A stretch of 64,000 nt of DNA from positions 620,001 through 684,000 of the forward strand of contig BCKT01000002.1 in assembly GCA_003116875.1 (NCBI GenBank). The letters run 5' to 3'. Below, piece after piece: positions 21,099 through 33,175 of this stretch; the first letter of the stretch is position 1, and the number at the start of each line of letters is the position of its first letter. Source of the DNA: Takashimella koratensis (taxonomy: Eukaryota > Basidiomycota > Tremellomycetes > Trichosporonales > Tetragoniomycetaceae). The notes under the pieces are model-generated. The model made no database searches, was not told the DNA's origin, and saw only the letters and a program-made list of their open reading frames with translations. A program made the position numbers and the translations under genes.

Positions 21099-22202
21099 TC
21101 AGCTGCCGAAGATCATCGAGCGGACAGCGGACCACTCGGGTGCCTAGGTTCGTCAACATCTATCCAAGACACACGCAAGCCTCGGGGGGAGGAACAGCAC
21201 GAGCCACAACTCACCTCGGCTCTGGACTCGAATTGGAGCCAATCCGCTGAACCCGTGGGTAAGATACCCATCGTTGAACACTTGTATAGCCCCAGCGCAA
21301 ATCTATCATTCATCGTCAGCCCCCAGGTCATCACACGCCAGATGGCATGACCATCAGAGCAAGGTAGCTAACAGGTGCGCCGACTTACACGAGACCCTGG
21401 CATCCGATGTATACGATCATAGGCGGGATGAGTAAAGCGTAGGAAGGGGAAGGCGTCTCTCCGTTTGCTTTGGGCGTAGGGGTCGGTCGGAACGCCTCGA
21501 ACGCTGCGTCGTCGTTTGTCAAATGCCCACGCGAACAAGAAGGCAGGAAAGTAGGTGGGGAGGGAAGTCGACGTACCTTTCAATATGTTGAAGATGGCAG
21601 TGAGAGGCCCAGTAAGGAGCATGAAGATCATACCGAGGGAGAAGATCTGGATACCTGAGCCTGAGAAGTAGAGCATGACCGCTTGCATCGGGAGTGATTT
21701 AGCAGGTCTGCCGAGGTTAGCAAGAAACAGAAGTAGGTGAATAGAGGCGATTAAAGGGAAGACGGTTGAGATGAGGGCGTATAAAGTGAGAATTTGCGAT
21801 GGAGAAGGAGACTTGGGACCTACGACAAAGCTAACTCCCATGCTCGCTTCAACTTGAGTTCCGTGTTCTTCCTCAATGTCGGTGCGGACAGGGCGTTATC
21901 GACTTTTGCGCTCTGGACCTCATCAGCACATTCTCTGCCTCACCGCCTCTCAGGGACTCCCCTCCTCACCTCCCCCTCCGCCCCTACCTGCAGATACGAC
22001 ACCGCCCCGATCATCTCATTACGCACCTTGGCATTCGCGAGGTCCCGCGCCGAAGCCGCGGGTGTAAACCCGGGCGGGTTAGGTACGTTTCTGTGCCGGT
22101 CTGTCAGCTGAGATCTCTGTGAAAAGAGGGTGAGCGCGCAGCTGCTTACTTGACCGAGTCGAGAGGGGAGTAGTCGAGGCTGTACCGCGATGAGCTGGCC
22201 AT
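21099..22202 (-). CDS. EMC4: ER membrane protein complex subunit 4
   Basis: Seven exons (22202-22150, 22090-21988, 21912-21824, 21707-21577, 21503-21389, 21302-21215, 21143-21099) total 624 nt, 207 residues. Recognisable segments: RAWELALS, AKSLPMQAVMLYFSGSGIQI, FSLGMIFMLLTGPLTAIFNI, and YKCSTMGILPTGSADWLQFE. These are the conserved EMC4 (DUF1077) helices and C-terminal signature. The EMC inserts tail-anchored and multipass proteins into the ER membrane. Every intron is under 120 nt. The gene is divergent from ERF2, with 288 bp between start codons. Confidence 0.93.
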
Positions 22203-22490
22203 TGTGGGTCGTGATGAAGAAAGTGGTGGTGTGGTTGGGGACAGTGACGAGAGGCGACACGACGGGTTGAAGGCTCAACAGGGGGACGAATGTTAGCAGC
22301 TCTACAGCTCTCGTCAGAGTCGGGGGGAGTGCTATTCTCCGTCCCGGCTGTGGAGGAGGTCTGTGTGTTTCACGATTTGAATTTGGTCCATCCCATCTAC
22401 AAGTTAGAGTTAGAGTTGCACCCCCCGGTTTACTCAAACCACGTCTTCCCACTGTCCTATCGCTCATAACCCCCTCCCTCACTCATCGTC

Positions 22491-24887
22491 ATGGACACAA
22501 AGTCCACTTCCGAGCCCATAGGCCTGTCCCTCCTCTCCCGAGGTCCAAGCGTCACTGTCCACCGCAGGATAAGCGAGAGCGACGACACTGATCCTGAGCG
22601 GGGTCAGAGTAGTTTGGATGGGACGAGGCGATATGTAAGTCGTCTGACTGGTTCAGCTGTTGATACCTCGCGTCGCGTCGTATCAAGCAAGTGTTTTAGC
22701 TTACACATACTCCATCCTCGTCTTCTAATTCTTAGTACAACGCCGACTCCACCCTCTCCCCTTCCACTTCCACTTCCTCATCCCGCCCCCTTTCCTTATC
22801 CCGAACCACTATCCGCGCCTCTGCCTCTGCCCCTTCCTCCACCTCACACGGCGAACCCACCTCTCGACCTCCATCCACGACCCCTTCAGAATCAACCCAC
22901 CACTCTGCGCGCTCTCCGACCCGAACCTCGGTCCCGCTCCCCACCCCTCGTGGGTTCTTGTCCCCGCAGAAACCGGCAGCGGCACGGCGGCTTGAGCAGA
23001 AGGAGCGTGCCGCAGCGGCAGTCAGGCAGTCATTGAGTCTCGAACCGGTCACTGTTGAAGAGATCGAAACGGGATCTCAAGTAGCTGTAGGAGGAGGCAG
23101 CCTACATCCGTCCTTGTGGCAACCAGTAGCCGAGGAGCCGCAACACGAGTCGGAAGCGTCACATACACAACATGACCGAGAATTGACCCAGCCCCCACAC
23201 TCGCCGTTCTCAGATGAACAGAGCGAACACACGGGAGGCAACTCGGGACCAGGTCTTGCTCCGGCACCTTCACGTGAACTCGCCAATGGTCGAGGAACAA
23301 TCGGGAGTATCGTCACTGACGGCTCGAGCTTGCGCCGCCAACCGCCCCCAGAAACCTCCTCATCCGACCACCTCATGGACTTTAATGCCATCGTCGAGAA
23401 AGGTCCCGGCGGAGTTCAAGCATCAAGCACCACCAACACTATCCAACACCCTCACCCGCTCCCTCCTGTCCCAGCCGCACGGACGAGGAAATACCAACAC
23501 CTTGCTTCGAACAGCTCGACCAAGTTCTTCTTCGCTGGCCACGGGATGACAGGTGGAGATTCGCCCCTGAGTCTGATCATCAGCCTCGTGGTGTTGTTTG
23601 GAGTGACGGGGGTGTGGTTGGGCACGACGGGAGCTTGGTTGTGTACCCATGGGACAGAGTATGGGATGGCCAAGGGTGGAGGAATCGCGGTCGTCGTTGT
23701 TTTCTTGTGAGTACGGTTTGGAGGGTTTTGGAGAAAAAAGCGGGAATTGGGGCTGATAAGGGAACAGGTACATGTGGGGGATCACAGTCAGCTCGATGAT
23801 CGCTGCGGCATTTAGAGACCCAGGTATCCTCCCACGTAACCTCGACCTTGACCCGCCTTACTCTCAAGTCGAGAGCTGGTGGGAAGCCGTACCTCGCGAA
23901 GTCAGAGTCGGCGATACTCGGTAAGTTTAGCGTTGTTTCCTCTTCTTCAGCCAATTATCTGTCGCTGTGCGGGTCCAAGCTGCATTGAAACTAAGAGAAG
24001 GGGCTTGACGACCTTGCTGATACATTCAGGATGACGGTCAAGTATTGCGAGACGTGCAAGATCTACCGCCCGCCTCGATGCAGCCACTGCCGCGTGGTAA
24101 GTTGACAAGAATATCTTAAGACTCAAGCGGTAGAATGCTGACAGTCACAGTGCGGTAACTGTGTCGACGGGATTGACCACCATTGCTCTTACCTCCACTC
24201 TTGTGTCGGGAAGCGCAACTACTTTCCTTTCCTCGTTTACGTCGTCTTTGTTGTAAGTCGAGTGGCTATCCTTACCTTCTCTCTTTCTTCTGCCTCTTTC
24301 TACCTTACTCTCTCCGACTCACTTACCTCTCGCCTTGCACTGACCGTTCCCCAGGCCATATCCGATATCTACGTCGTCGTCTTCTCCGCGATTCATTTTT
24401 CCATGCTCTGTCACCACGATTCAGTCTCGTTCCGGACCGCGTTGGGTGATAGTCCCGGTGCGGCTGTAAGCTTTGCCCTAGGGGTATTGTCATTACCCCC
24501 GGTTCTGTTCCTGTTGCAGTACCATCTTCGCGTGAGTGTTGTCCCCTAATCACGCCCATCTTTCCGGCCTCATACCTCTTACTCCTTCCTCTTCCTTTCC
24601 CTGAGATCAAACCATTCGCTAACACGTCCCTCACTCTACAGCTACTCGTGTGGAACCTGACCACCATCGAGAAGATCCGCGCATCAGCCAGTAAAAACCT
24701 TTTCCGAGCCAATAAACGACCTGACAACCCATTCACTCACCAATCTTTACTCGTCAACATGGTTCGTGCGTCATTCGGTAGACCACAAGTCCCAAGTTGG
24801 ATTGATCCCAGTGGTTGGTATATCCCCGATAAGAGGAAGGTGAACCCGGCTCTCACTTCACCTGAAAAGTATATTCAGCTCGTATAG
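22491..24887 (+). CDS. ERF2: DHHC palmitoyltransferase, Erf2 type
   Basis: Seven exons (22491-22634, 22736-23706, 23768-23920, 24030-24096, 24151-24252, 24355-24531, 24642-24887) give 619 residues. About 320 residues of Ser/Pro-rich N-terminus come first, then two membrane helices and the DPG motif ([12 protein letters not shown]). The Cys-rich domain ([40 protein letters not shown]) follows, then two further helices and the conserved [12 protein letters not shown] segment. The DHHC cysteine forms the acyl-enzyme. Erf2 with Erf4 palmitoylates Ras at the Golgi/ER, and the likely substrate RAS1 lies 10 kb away. The DHHC core is split over two exons. The long disordered N-terminus is typical of basidiomycete Erf2. 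Confidence 0.92.
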
Positions 24888-25162
24888 CGCGCATAAACGC
24901 TCAAGGTGTTGCTGTGGACGTCTGGTGTTTGTCGACCCTTTTGGTTGGTATCAGGCGACGAACCCTGCATGCCGTGACAGATGAAAGGGAGAAAGTGGGA
25001 GGCCTCATCGACCCCACTGACCCCTCACACCAATTACGAGGGACTTGGCCGAGCTATCAGATGTACTGTATGCATGGCACAATGTCTCCACTGATGAAAA
25101 GTTTCAAAGATCAATATGAGGCTGCTGAATTTCCTCTTGAGCGAACGGGCCTCCGGTTTCGT

Positions 25163-26203
25163 TCAAGTCGAAGCCCCTCTCTCGTTGACGGTGACTTTGC
25201 AACCTGGGAGGGCAGCCTCTATCGCTAATCGTGTTTGCGACTGCTGCTCTGTCCACCATTCCTTCACGCTAATAGTGAGTGACTCCAGACCTGGCGCTAT
25301 CGTGTCAATGTTCTCCAGTGCTTCAATACTTTCATCGGTTTGAAACTCGAGACGTTTGAGGTTTTCCATCACTGAGAAGTCGGTGTTACTGCTTCTCATC
25401 CATTCATCAATAACAATCTGGAGGGAAGTCAAATTTTCTGCCTTGGAAACGATAGGACCCAATGCCTTGAGAGAGTATCTATCGTGAAACGCAAGGCTTG
25501 TCAACTTGGGCATTTCAGGGAAACCACCAGGCAACAGTTCTTCAATGTCTTCGGACGGGGGTCTCGTGATTGCGAATGACGACAGGTTGGACAGGGTTTT
25601 CGATAACATTGTGAAATCCTGCCAGGTATTTGCCTGGATGTCAAGATTGTCCAAGTTGGTTTTCTTCTTCACTGAAGCCAGACATTCCTCCCATTTTTTC
25701 CCATGCATCGGGAGGAAGTTGGACTTTTGCAAGTGGAGTTTGACCGACCTTAAGGAATGACCACATATATTGGTGGCGTGAATGAAGACTTCAGCGGCAA
25801 GAGGATATCGATCCAACATCAAAGAGGCTTCCAAGGTGTGTAATTTGAAAGGTGGCTGCGAAGTCATCAGAGCCTTCATACGGTCCCGGAAGTCCCCTGC
25901 CAGCAATCAGCTTTACCTGGTGCTTTAAGTCGCAAATATCTGGACAGAATACGAACCGATTTTATCTATCTCTCCAGTCTCGATGGGTGTATACAATGTC
26001 ACCTTGGTGCACGTCTTGCCCATACAGTCGTGCGCTGAACGATTAAACTCTCGGCTGACCAATGAAAAAGTTTTGAGATCGGTCACTGGCAGGTATTCCC
26101 CAATGTGCACCAACACCTCGCTGGGCAAATCATGAATTTGCGCACCTGAAGAAGAGTGAGTCTAAGTACAATTTCCGTCCTCACTATACCGGGACTCACT
26201 CAT
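25163..26203 (-). CDS. F-box protein, copy 1
   Basis: Three exons (26203-26200, 26145-25957, 25896-25163) give 308 residues. Exon 1 contributes only ATG plus one base. The F-box is residues ~6-45: HDLPSEVLVHIGEYLPVTDL, KTFSLVSREFNR. A leucine-rich-repeat-like region follows, with regularly spaced LxxLxI strands such as NLDNLDIQ, KLTSLAFH and NLTSLQIV, and ends EWWTEQQ. F-box proteins dock substrates to SCF ubiquitin ligases through Skp1; the target is unknown. Its repeat region is most like copy 2 at 45440 (shared KEWW/KEWY motif near the end). It belongs to a four-member family in this window, all on the minus strand. Confidence 0.82.
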
Positions 26204-27286
26204 TGTTACTATAGTGAAAGCCTGGCGTGATAGTTAGGGGTGCCGAGAAAGCTGATCAGTTATTGGTATGAAGTCTGGCAAAGTCAAGTATGGACTAGTG
26301 TTCAGCTTTGTCCTCGATATCACGCAAGGCCTGGTTGCTTTTATATGCCGCCTCCCCCATGCCGCGACCAAGCTCGGGACTTTTCTCTCGGGCAACTAGC
26401 AAATTGCTGCCGACAATGACAGGAAGGCTTGTCGTTGTCGTTGAAAGGGGACCGGAAATGGGCCCGAGGAATCTGCGGCCGAGGCGGTAGGGTGAAAGGG
26501 AATCTTAAAAACAACCCAAAGTGCCCCCGAAGTCTAGACTCGTCCATGTCAAATACGACGCTGCAGCAGAGGAATCACGCATACCTTAGAGGGTTGAAAG
26601 ACCTCGGCTCTTTCTTTTTCCCTCTCTCCTGAACCCAAATGTGACTCGGCAGTGTTTCATTCTGATGCCAGAGAAGACAAAACAAAGCAATGTCAACCGG
26701 GCAGCAAAGTAGGTGCAAGTTGCTCCGAAGTGGAGGTGGAAGCGAAGAGGTGACCTCCTCCTCGGGAGATATTGGGGGAAACCACTGGAAGGAGCACGGA
26801 GCTGTGCGCTGGCGGTCGACTTGAGCCAAGTGACTCTTTGCCACCTAAAGCGTCACCCTCACCCGAGTACTGCTGAACAAGCACCCAAGATTTTTCCGAA
26901 TAGCGCTCGACTGTACATGACCGTCCGCCGCGGCCAAGACAAGTGGTAAAAAGTAAGTCCGTCAGCGGCTGGCCCCGAGACTTGAGATGATCTGATCCCA
27001 TTCTACCTCTGTCGAGCCTTACTTGTAGCTTCACATGTCAGTCTAACATTGTATTCCCTCCTCCTTCGCTTTAGACTCAGTGTTCTGGCTCTTCGGTTCA
27101 CATTTATCCTGCATGGGTTTTTATTATCTGATCCATTTTCTTTCCTTTCCACTCGCACTGTTTCTCGTGCGTTTTTGTTTAATCTTTCCACGACGACATT
27201 GTTCTCTACGAATCCTCTTTCACCTCGACTACCAGCAAATTTCTCCATCCGCCAAGGCAAGGCGGACGCCTATCAACGACGCCTGT
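26204..27286. other. Intergenic, nothing supported
   Basis: About 1.08 kb between the F-box copy 1 start and the M28 peptidase stop. The part near 26310-26360 is probably the F-box promoter. Base composition is lower in GC than the flanking genes, with a T-rich block at 27060-27190. No gene was recognised. Confidence 0.45.
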
Positions 27287-30200
27287 TCACGCACGCAGAG
27301 CCTTGGCCATCCCCTTCATCATCACCGCCAACTCATTTGCCTCCTTTTGCGCCAATTTCACCGACTTTTCAATAGTCAACGCCTCGGTCAAAGCCGGGAA
27401 GGTGGTCGCTCCATAACCTAACCATTTACCAGGCGAAGTCCCCTTGTGCTTGTACCATTCCCTATCAGTGATTCCTTCCTCTGAGATGAAACCGGACTCG
27501 AATGTCTTGAGTTTGAGGTTGACGGTTCGGATCTCGGCGAGGATGGCTCGGATCTTCTTGGCTTTGTCGCCCCATGGGAAGGGGATGTGAGGGATATGCG
27601 GGATCTTAGGGAACGCCGAGGTGGAAGGGTGGGAAGGTGTAGGAGTGAGAGCATCGAAGAGTTCCATCTGGTTGACGCCCTGGCAGCGGGGTCGGAAACC
27701 GAAGAAGCGCTTAACGTGGCCCATGAGAGAGAAACCGTGGCGTTTGGGGAGGAGCTCGTGGAGCTCGTCAATGAGCCGGACCTTGGTCTCGTCCAACTCC
27801 TTGGAGGCGGTCATGAGAGTGTCGATTGACGAGCCAAGCGCAGCGAGATCGAGCGAGGCAAATGCGTCGGTCGTGCTCTTGATCTTCTCAATCCTGCGAG
27901 CCGCGAGTCAAAATCAAATCCCCACATCAACCCGTCGCTCATTATTGTCCGTCTCCGCTAATTTGTACCCCACACTCACTTCTCAAGGTAGTAAGACAAG
28001 TCAAGGGTGTACTGCGTCGTGTTGAAAGGAAGAATGAGGCTGTCCACCAAACGAAGGACTGATCGCACCATCAGCTCTACTCCAGCTCTCCTTTAACACG
28101 CCTTAGAACCTACTCATTAGGCCGAAAATCTTGGCGCCGTCGGTGTGACGGTGAAAGCCCGGGTCACCGTAGAGCTGCTGCCAAGTGTGCGAGTCGAAGA
28201 TACTGTGGTAGTGGTAGACGGGGTCGTTGGGTCCACCTGGCTCCAGCGTCAGTGCAGCTCCTCTCATCCTTTTATTTCTGGATCCCAAAAGACTGTGAGC
28301 CCACCTCCGAACGACATGTCGGTCGAGGCAATACCATAGCGCATGAGGAAAGCTGTGTAATCGGACCCCGATCTAATCACCTTTAGCCAGAGTATCCACC
28401 TTACCCTAGTCATCACTCACCCAAGTGGCTTGACACCCGTCCCACCCTCGGCCTGAACATTGGACTCAAACGAGAACCCAAGAACATTGCGCCTAAACTC
28501 GTCCCAGTCCCCGCCGTCCATTCGGGTGTCCCAGACCGACTTGCCAGAGGCGGAGATGACGTCGCTCGCTGCGTCGCGGACGAGCCAAGCAAGTGACGGA
28601 GATGCTGACGCCTTGAAGTTTTGTCCAGAAGCAGAAGCGTCGAGGTTGAGGTATGCAGCGGCTGCCTTGTCAGACTATCCACTTAAAAACACACTCACCA
28701 TTCTCTTCGATCCACGAGCCAAAGTCCTCGGCCCATTCGGTACTCCCGATGAGCCCGTACTCCTCCGCGTCCCAGCTGGCAAGGACGATCGTACGGAGGG
28801 GCTTCCAGCCGTGCTTGATCAGTTCACCGAGACCACGGACAACCTCGTATTGCGACGCGGTTCCCGAGTTGGGATCAGAGCCGCCAAGGACCCAAGCGTC
28901 ACGGTGGTTACCGACGACAACCACCTCGTCGTGGATGTGACCAGGGATGACTGCCATTGTGTCTGTACAGAGTCAGCCATTGCAAGACTATGGAATGTAG
29001 CGTTACGACTTGACTCACTCCAAATCGGCATGACACGCGTGTTGACCTCGTTGACAAAGTGCAGGTCGACATCGCTGGGGCCAGAGAAGTACTCGACACC
29101 ATAGTACCCGAGTCCACCTTCGAAGCTGGCGCCAAGCTCGGACGCGGCAAATCCCTTGCCCTTGAGAGCTTTAAGGATCGGAATGGCGTCTTCGTAGGAC
29201 ATCGGGAGCCTGTAGATGAGCAACTGTCTCGGGTCAGTGCTTACGAAGGAATCGAGGGGAAGTTACCGCCCTGAATACGGCTAGCGTTCTTATAAGCCGG
29301 CTCTCCGGGCGTTGTCGGATCACCAGGGTACATCGAGAGCTGTCATCAGCGCTGAATGTGGAAGGTGGCTTACGAATTGGACACTGCCGCGCTGAACACT
29401 GCTAGGCTGAGGGTCAGCCACGTTTAGGTCGTATGACTCACCACTCGGGCCGGGCCCTTGGGGTACTGCTCGTATCCGTTGGCCTCGGTGTACTCGCCGT
29501 CGTCCGCCGGGTCGCTGTAGATGATACACCCAACCGCACCGGCCTCCTGAGCCGCTGAGTTATCAGCACCAGCTCAGAAGACGGCGTGCTTACCCTTGAC
29601 CTTGAGACCGCGGAAGACGCCACCGTACTTGACAATCGCGATGGTCCCGGTCATGTTCACACCTGTCTACTTAGCACAGGCTGCCTCACACGACAGAGCC
29701 AGCCTACCTTTCGACTCGAGGAGATCAAATTCTGCCTTGGTACCGTAACCTGCGTAGACGTATTTGCCAGTGACGTCTCCGCTAACGGAGAGGCCATGGA
29801 AGACGCGGACTTCGTCCCGCTGATTAGACTGCGAGTCGCCCTCGACTTCCTCCTCGCGCAGCTTGGCATGCACAGGCGGGTCAGTGAGGAGAGTCACAGA
29901 CGAGGTGACCGGGGTGTTCATGACCGGGTAGTACTGATGACGATCGCGTTAGTAACTAGGTGAGTCACCCTTTAAAACATTCTCTTGATACCTACAGTGT
30001 CAATCCACACGCCGAGCTTGCCCTCGCCGCCCTTGATCCGGGCTTGGCTCTTGGGCGAACCGGCATCGTAGAGGTACTCTTCGGGACCCGAGATACGGAC
30101 GCCCAGTTCACGCTCCCAGTCGTTCTTCACCATGAGCGCGGTGATCAGGTCGAACCCAGATCCAGCGGGGTGCGCGTTGGCCGTGTACCTTGCGGACGCA

Positions 30201-30657
30201 CTGGGAGTGGTCGTCTCAGCTCGTGTCTCTTCAGGAGCATCAACAGATGAGCCAAGACCTACTCGTGTACGCTCTGGTTGTTGGGGACAGAGAGGAAGAT
30301 CTTCTCAGCGGCCTTGGGCGAGAGCTTGTGGGGGAAGTGGGGGTGGTGGTGGTGGTGGTGAGCGTGGGCGTGGGCGGCGCCGTGAGAGGGCTTGGCCGAG
30401 GCGAGTCCCCTGCTAGCCACACCGTCCCAGTACGCCTGAAGCGACCCCGTCTCAAACCTGTCGGCAGCATACGAGGCAGATGATCCGCTGTTGAAATGCC
30501 AGATCGCGAGACAAGAGATGAGCGAGAATAGGCACAAACGACGGGCGAACTGAAGCTTGCGCTTGAGCGAGGGGGAAGATGCCGCGGGGCCAGCGGTAGC
30601 CGGGTGAGGGAGGGGCTGGTAGCGGTCCTCGACAGCTACCTTTTCGTCGAGTGCCAT
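27287..30657 (-). CDS. M28 metallopeptidase, glutamate carboxypeptidase II / transferrin-receptor family (Vps70-like)
   Basis: A type II membrane protein of about 13 exons. The N-terminus is cytosolic, with an anchor RRLCLFSLISCLAIWHF and a His-rich stretch. It has a protease-associated domain (MTGTIAIVKYGGVFRGLK, AGAVGCIIYSDPADDG and VQRGSVQF). The M28 core carries the di-zinc ligands in VVGNHRDAWVLGGSDPNSG (His, Asp), SWDAEEYGL (Glu pair), AYLNLDASASG (Asp) and PVYHYHSIFDS (His). A C-terminal dimerisation domain ends GMAKALRA. All catalytic positions are intact, so it should be an active exo- or dipeptidase in the vacuole or secretory path. The dimerisation domain has a Pro-rich insertion (PHIPHIPFPWG). 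An in-frame extension upstream of the ATG at 30657 exists but would precede the natural N-terminus. Confidence 0.88.
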
Positions 30658-33175
30658 GGTGACGAGTGGGTCTTGGTGGGTGAGAGAGAGCGGATGGAGA
30701 GGATGAGGATGGACTCTTATCGAGATGAGAGGGTGCATATGGTGTCATAAGCGGGTCGCCGGAGATACGGACATGGGCGAAAGGTGGGCAAGGATAAAGA
30801 GGAACTACGGATGTAGCAGGAGGAAAGTGAGTTGCAGCTTTCCCACGGTGGGACGAGTGGAGATTTGGCCCCTATTTACCTCCGTCTTCGGTGTCCCGGG
30901 CTCGCACCCCTTGCGTTTCAAAATCGCAGTGTGGCACCGTGGCAACCCATTGTCCTCTGCCTCTCGGGTGCCTATGACTAACTCCCGGACCTGCTCGCCA
31001 AGAACTCGTTGGCAGGAATAGCAGGGGGCGCAGGCGGACGAGCCCAATGAAACTTTGTTGAGTGTGAGTGTGTGTGCCGTGCAGGTAAAAGCGCTAGGTA
31101 CGGAGGCACGAGATTGACAGGGCAACGAGGCGGGCAGGTATCCCGGTCGGCAGCAGGGCAGAGGGGGTCAGGAATGATGCAGCGCACAGTGACGAGAACG
31201 GAGATGGACATGTGGTATGGGTATGGGGAACTGAGAGCTAGGTTGGGGACCTAAACGCAGGTCGACCCGGGTGGGGATGCAGGTGGGGAGGCAGGTTGGG
31301 GGGAAGGGACAAGGAGGAACGGGACAAGGATAACAAGGGTGGGGGATAAATTGAGTCTGAGGCGTCAAAGAGGGGGCTAGCGATGGGAAACAGAGGATGG
31401 GAGAGGGGCGACAGTGTCCTTTGAGTGTTGGGGGAGGGAAAGGAGTCGCGCCCCTGTACTGCTTGCTATCCCCCCGTCTACTCTGACTACTTTGGCATAG
31501 CCCTCCTCGCCGGGTTACCGTAGCGCAGCCCCCGTCGCCATCCATCCCCGTGTCAGTGCGTCCCTCACTCCCCCCTTCTACCCTGCCTCGTCCATCCCTG
31601 TCCTCACCTCGCCATCAAAACATCAAACGCTCGGGCCCCGCGGTCACCCTCCAACCTCCCCGTCCCTCCTCTCCCTATCCCTGCCCCTCCTACCTCATCC
31701 CCCTGTTATCCCAGCTGCCACCCTCCTGATCCCGTGTGACCCTTCCGTCTCATCATACAATAACCCCCACCCCACTTCTTCATCACTCATCATCACTAGC
31801 CATCTTGCGTGGATCGTGCGCGTTTCGGATCACCCCACTTTTCCCAACTGGTTTTCATCTCCTCTATTGTCCTTGTCCTCCTACTGGACCAGGTCCGATT
31901 CCGAGCCAGCAGTCAACCCGAAGGCACCGTGGACCGCCAGCCGCAGACTCACCCGACCTAGCAGCGCAAGGTGAGTAGACACGGGGACGGCGTTGTTTGG
32001 TCGCTCACGAGGAGAACGTCGAACCTTCCTTCCTTCCTCCTCTTCTTGGGAAAATTTTCCTTCTCTTCGCTCCCGCCCCGACGTCTCCCTTCCTGCCTCG
32101 CTTCGTTGTTTCAAGTCGACACTTGTAACTAATCAACCGTCTCCCTTCTACTCCCCGCCTCGCTCTCAGATCCCATCCCTACACGACGACTTGTACATTG
32201 TCTCTGAGACGACAGGATCCCAGCACGGTACACCTTATCATCGCCTCTCTTCCTTCTCTCTCTCTTTCTCTTTCTCCAAACTTTCCACGCTCGTCGCACC
32301 ATTTCTGCTCCGCTCGTACCACCTTCATCAACTTTGCGCAGGGACCATCAAGGGATAGCGTAAAGGCATCAATCGCATCACTGCTTCATCAACCAAATCA
32401 AGCCCAAACACCCCACCGCCCAAGCGCACGCTTTCAAGGCGAAAGGGAGGTTTGAGCTCAGCCTCATCATCATCAACTCCGACCGCTCGTCCCCTCTCTC
32501 TTTCTCTCTCTCTCTCACTCTCGCTCTCTCGCCGCATCCCATCAGGTGAGTGAGAACGAAGACCATTGCACTCGGCGTTCTCGCCTACCCCTTCTTCTCC
32601 CTCTTTCGTCGCTTCCCCTGTCGCATCCACCCTGTCATCCCTGTCCACCCTTTCGGACCCCTCCTTTCCATTCTAAAGTAGTGCTTTGGGTCAATTTTGT
32701 GCCCGACTCCGGAAGCAGGATGAGAGAGGGGGGAGGGGCGAGGGGCGAGGGGGAAGTGGAAGGAGATGGGTGAATTTGGTCGGTGGCGCGTGGTGCATCC
32801 GGGGCTAGGGCGTGATGAAGAGAGAACCAGAGCCGAAGGGGGGCTTGATGCCAGTATCAACCGTGCCCCCGTCACTCCTCGTCCTCTACTTTGCGCACTG
32901 GATCTGGTCTAGGCCGACCTCCTGGTCTGACCCACGGACCACCTTGTGTCCACATCAGTCTTGTCCAATATCCCACATCACTTCCCAATCACCTAACCTC
33001 GACTGACCTCGACTTCAGCTCGACTTGTTCTCCATTCCACAAAGACGACTAGAAGACTGTTCACCCCTTCATCCATTCGTTCATACAACCTTCTTCCAAT
33101 CAGCGCTCTACTCGACATTCCATTCAGCACCTCTTTGTTCCCTCTACGCCCCCACCACACACACAAGCACACAAC
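30658..33175. other. Long divergent interval between the M28 peptidase and G-alpha genes
   Basis: About 2.5 kb. The right half is strongly C/T-rich on the plus strand, with a TCTCTCTCT run near 32490-32530, as in long leaders or promoters of fungal signalling genes. Donor-like CAAGGTGAGT at 31968 and TCAGGTGAGT at 32544 hint at one or more 5'-UTR introns of the G-alpha transcript (inference). No coding region was recognised. Confidence 0.4.

Noticed and set aside
24914..25228. 104-codon plus-strand frame between ERF2 and F-box copy 1
   Set aside because: Overlaps the real F-box coding end on the opposite strand and has no domain or good start context.
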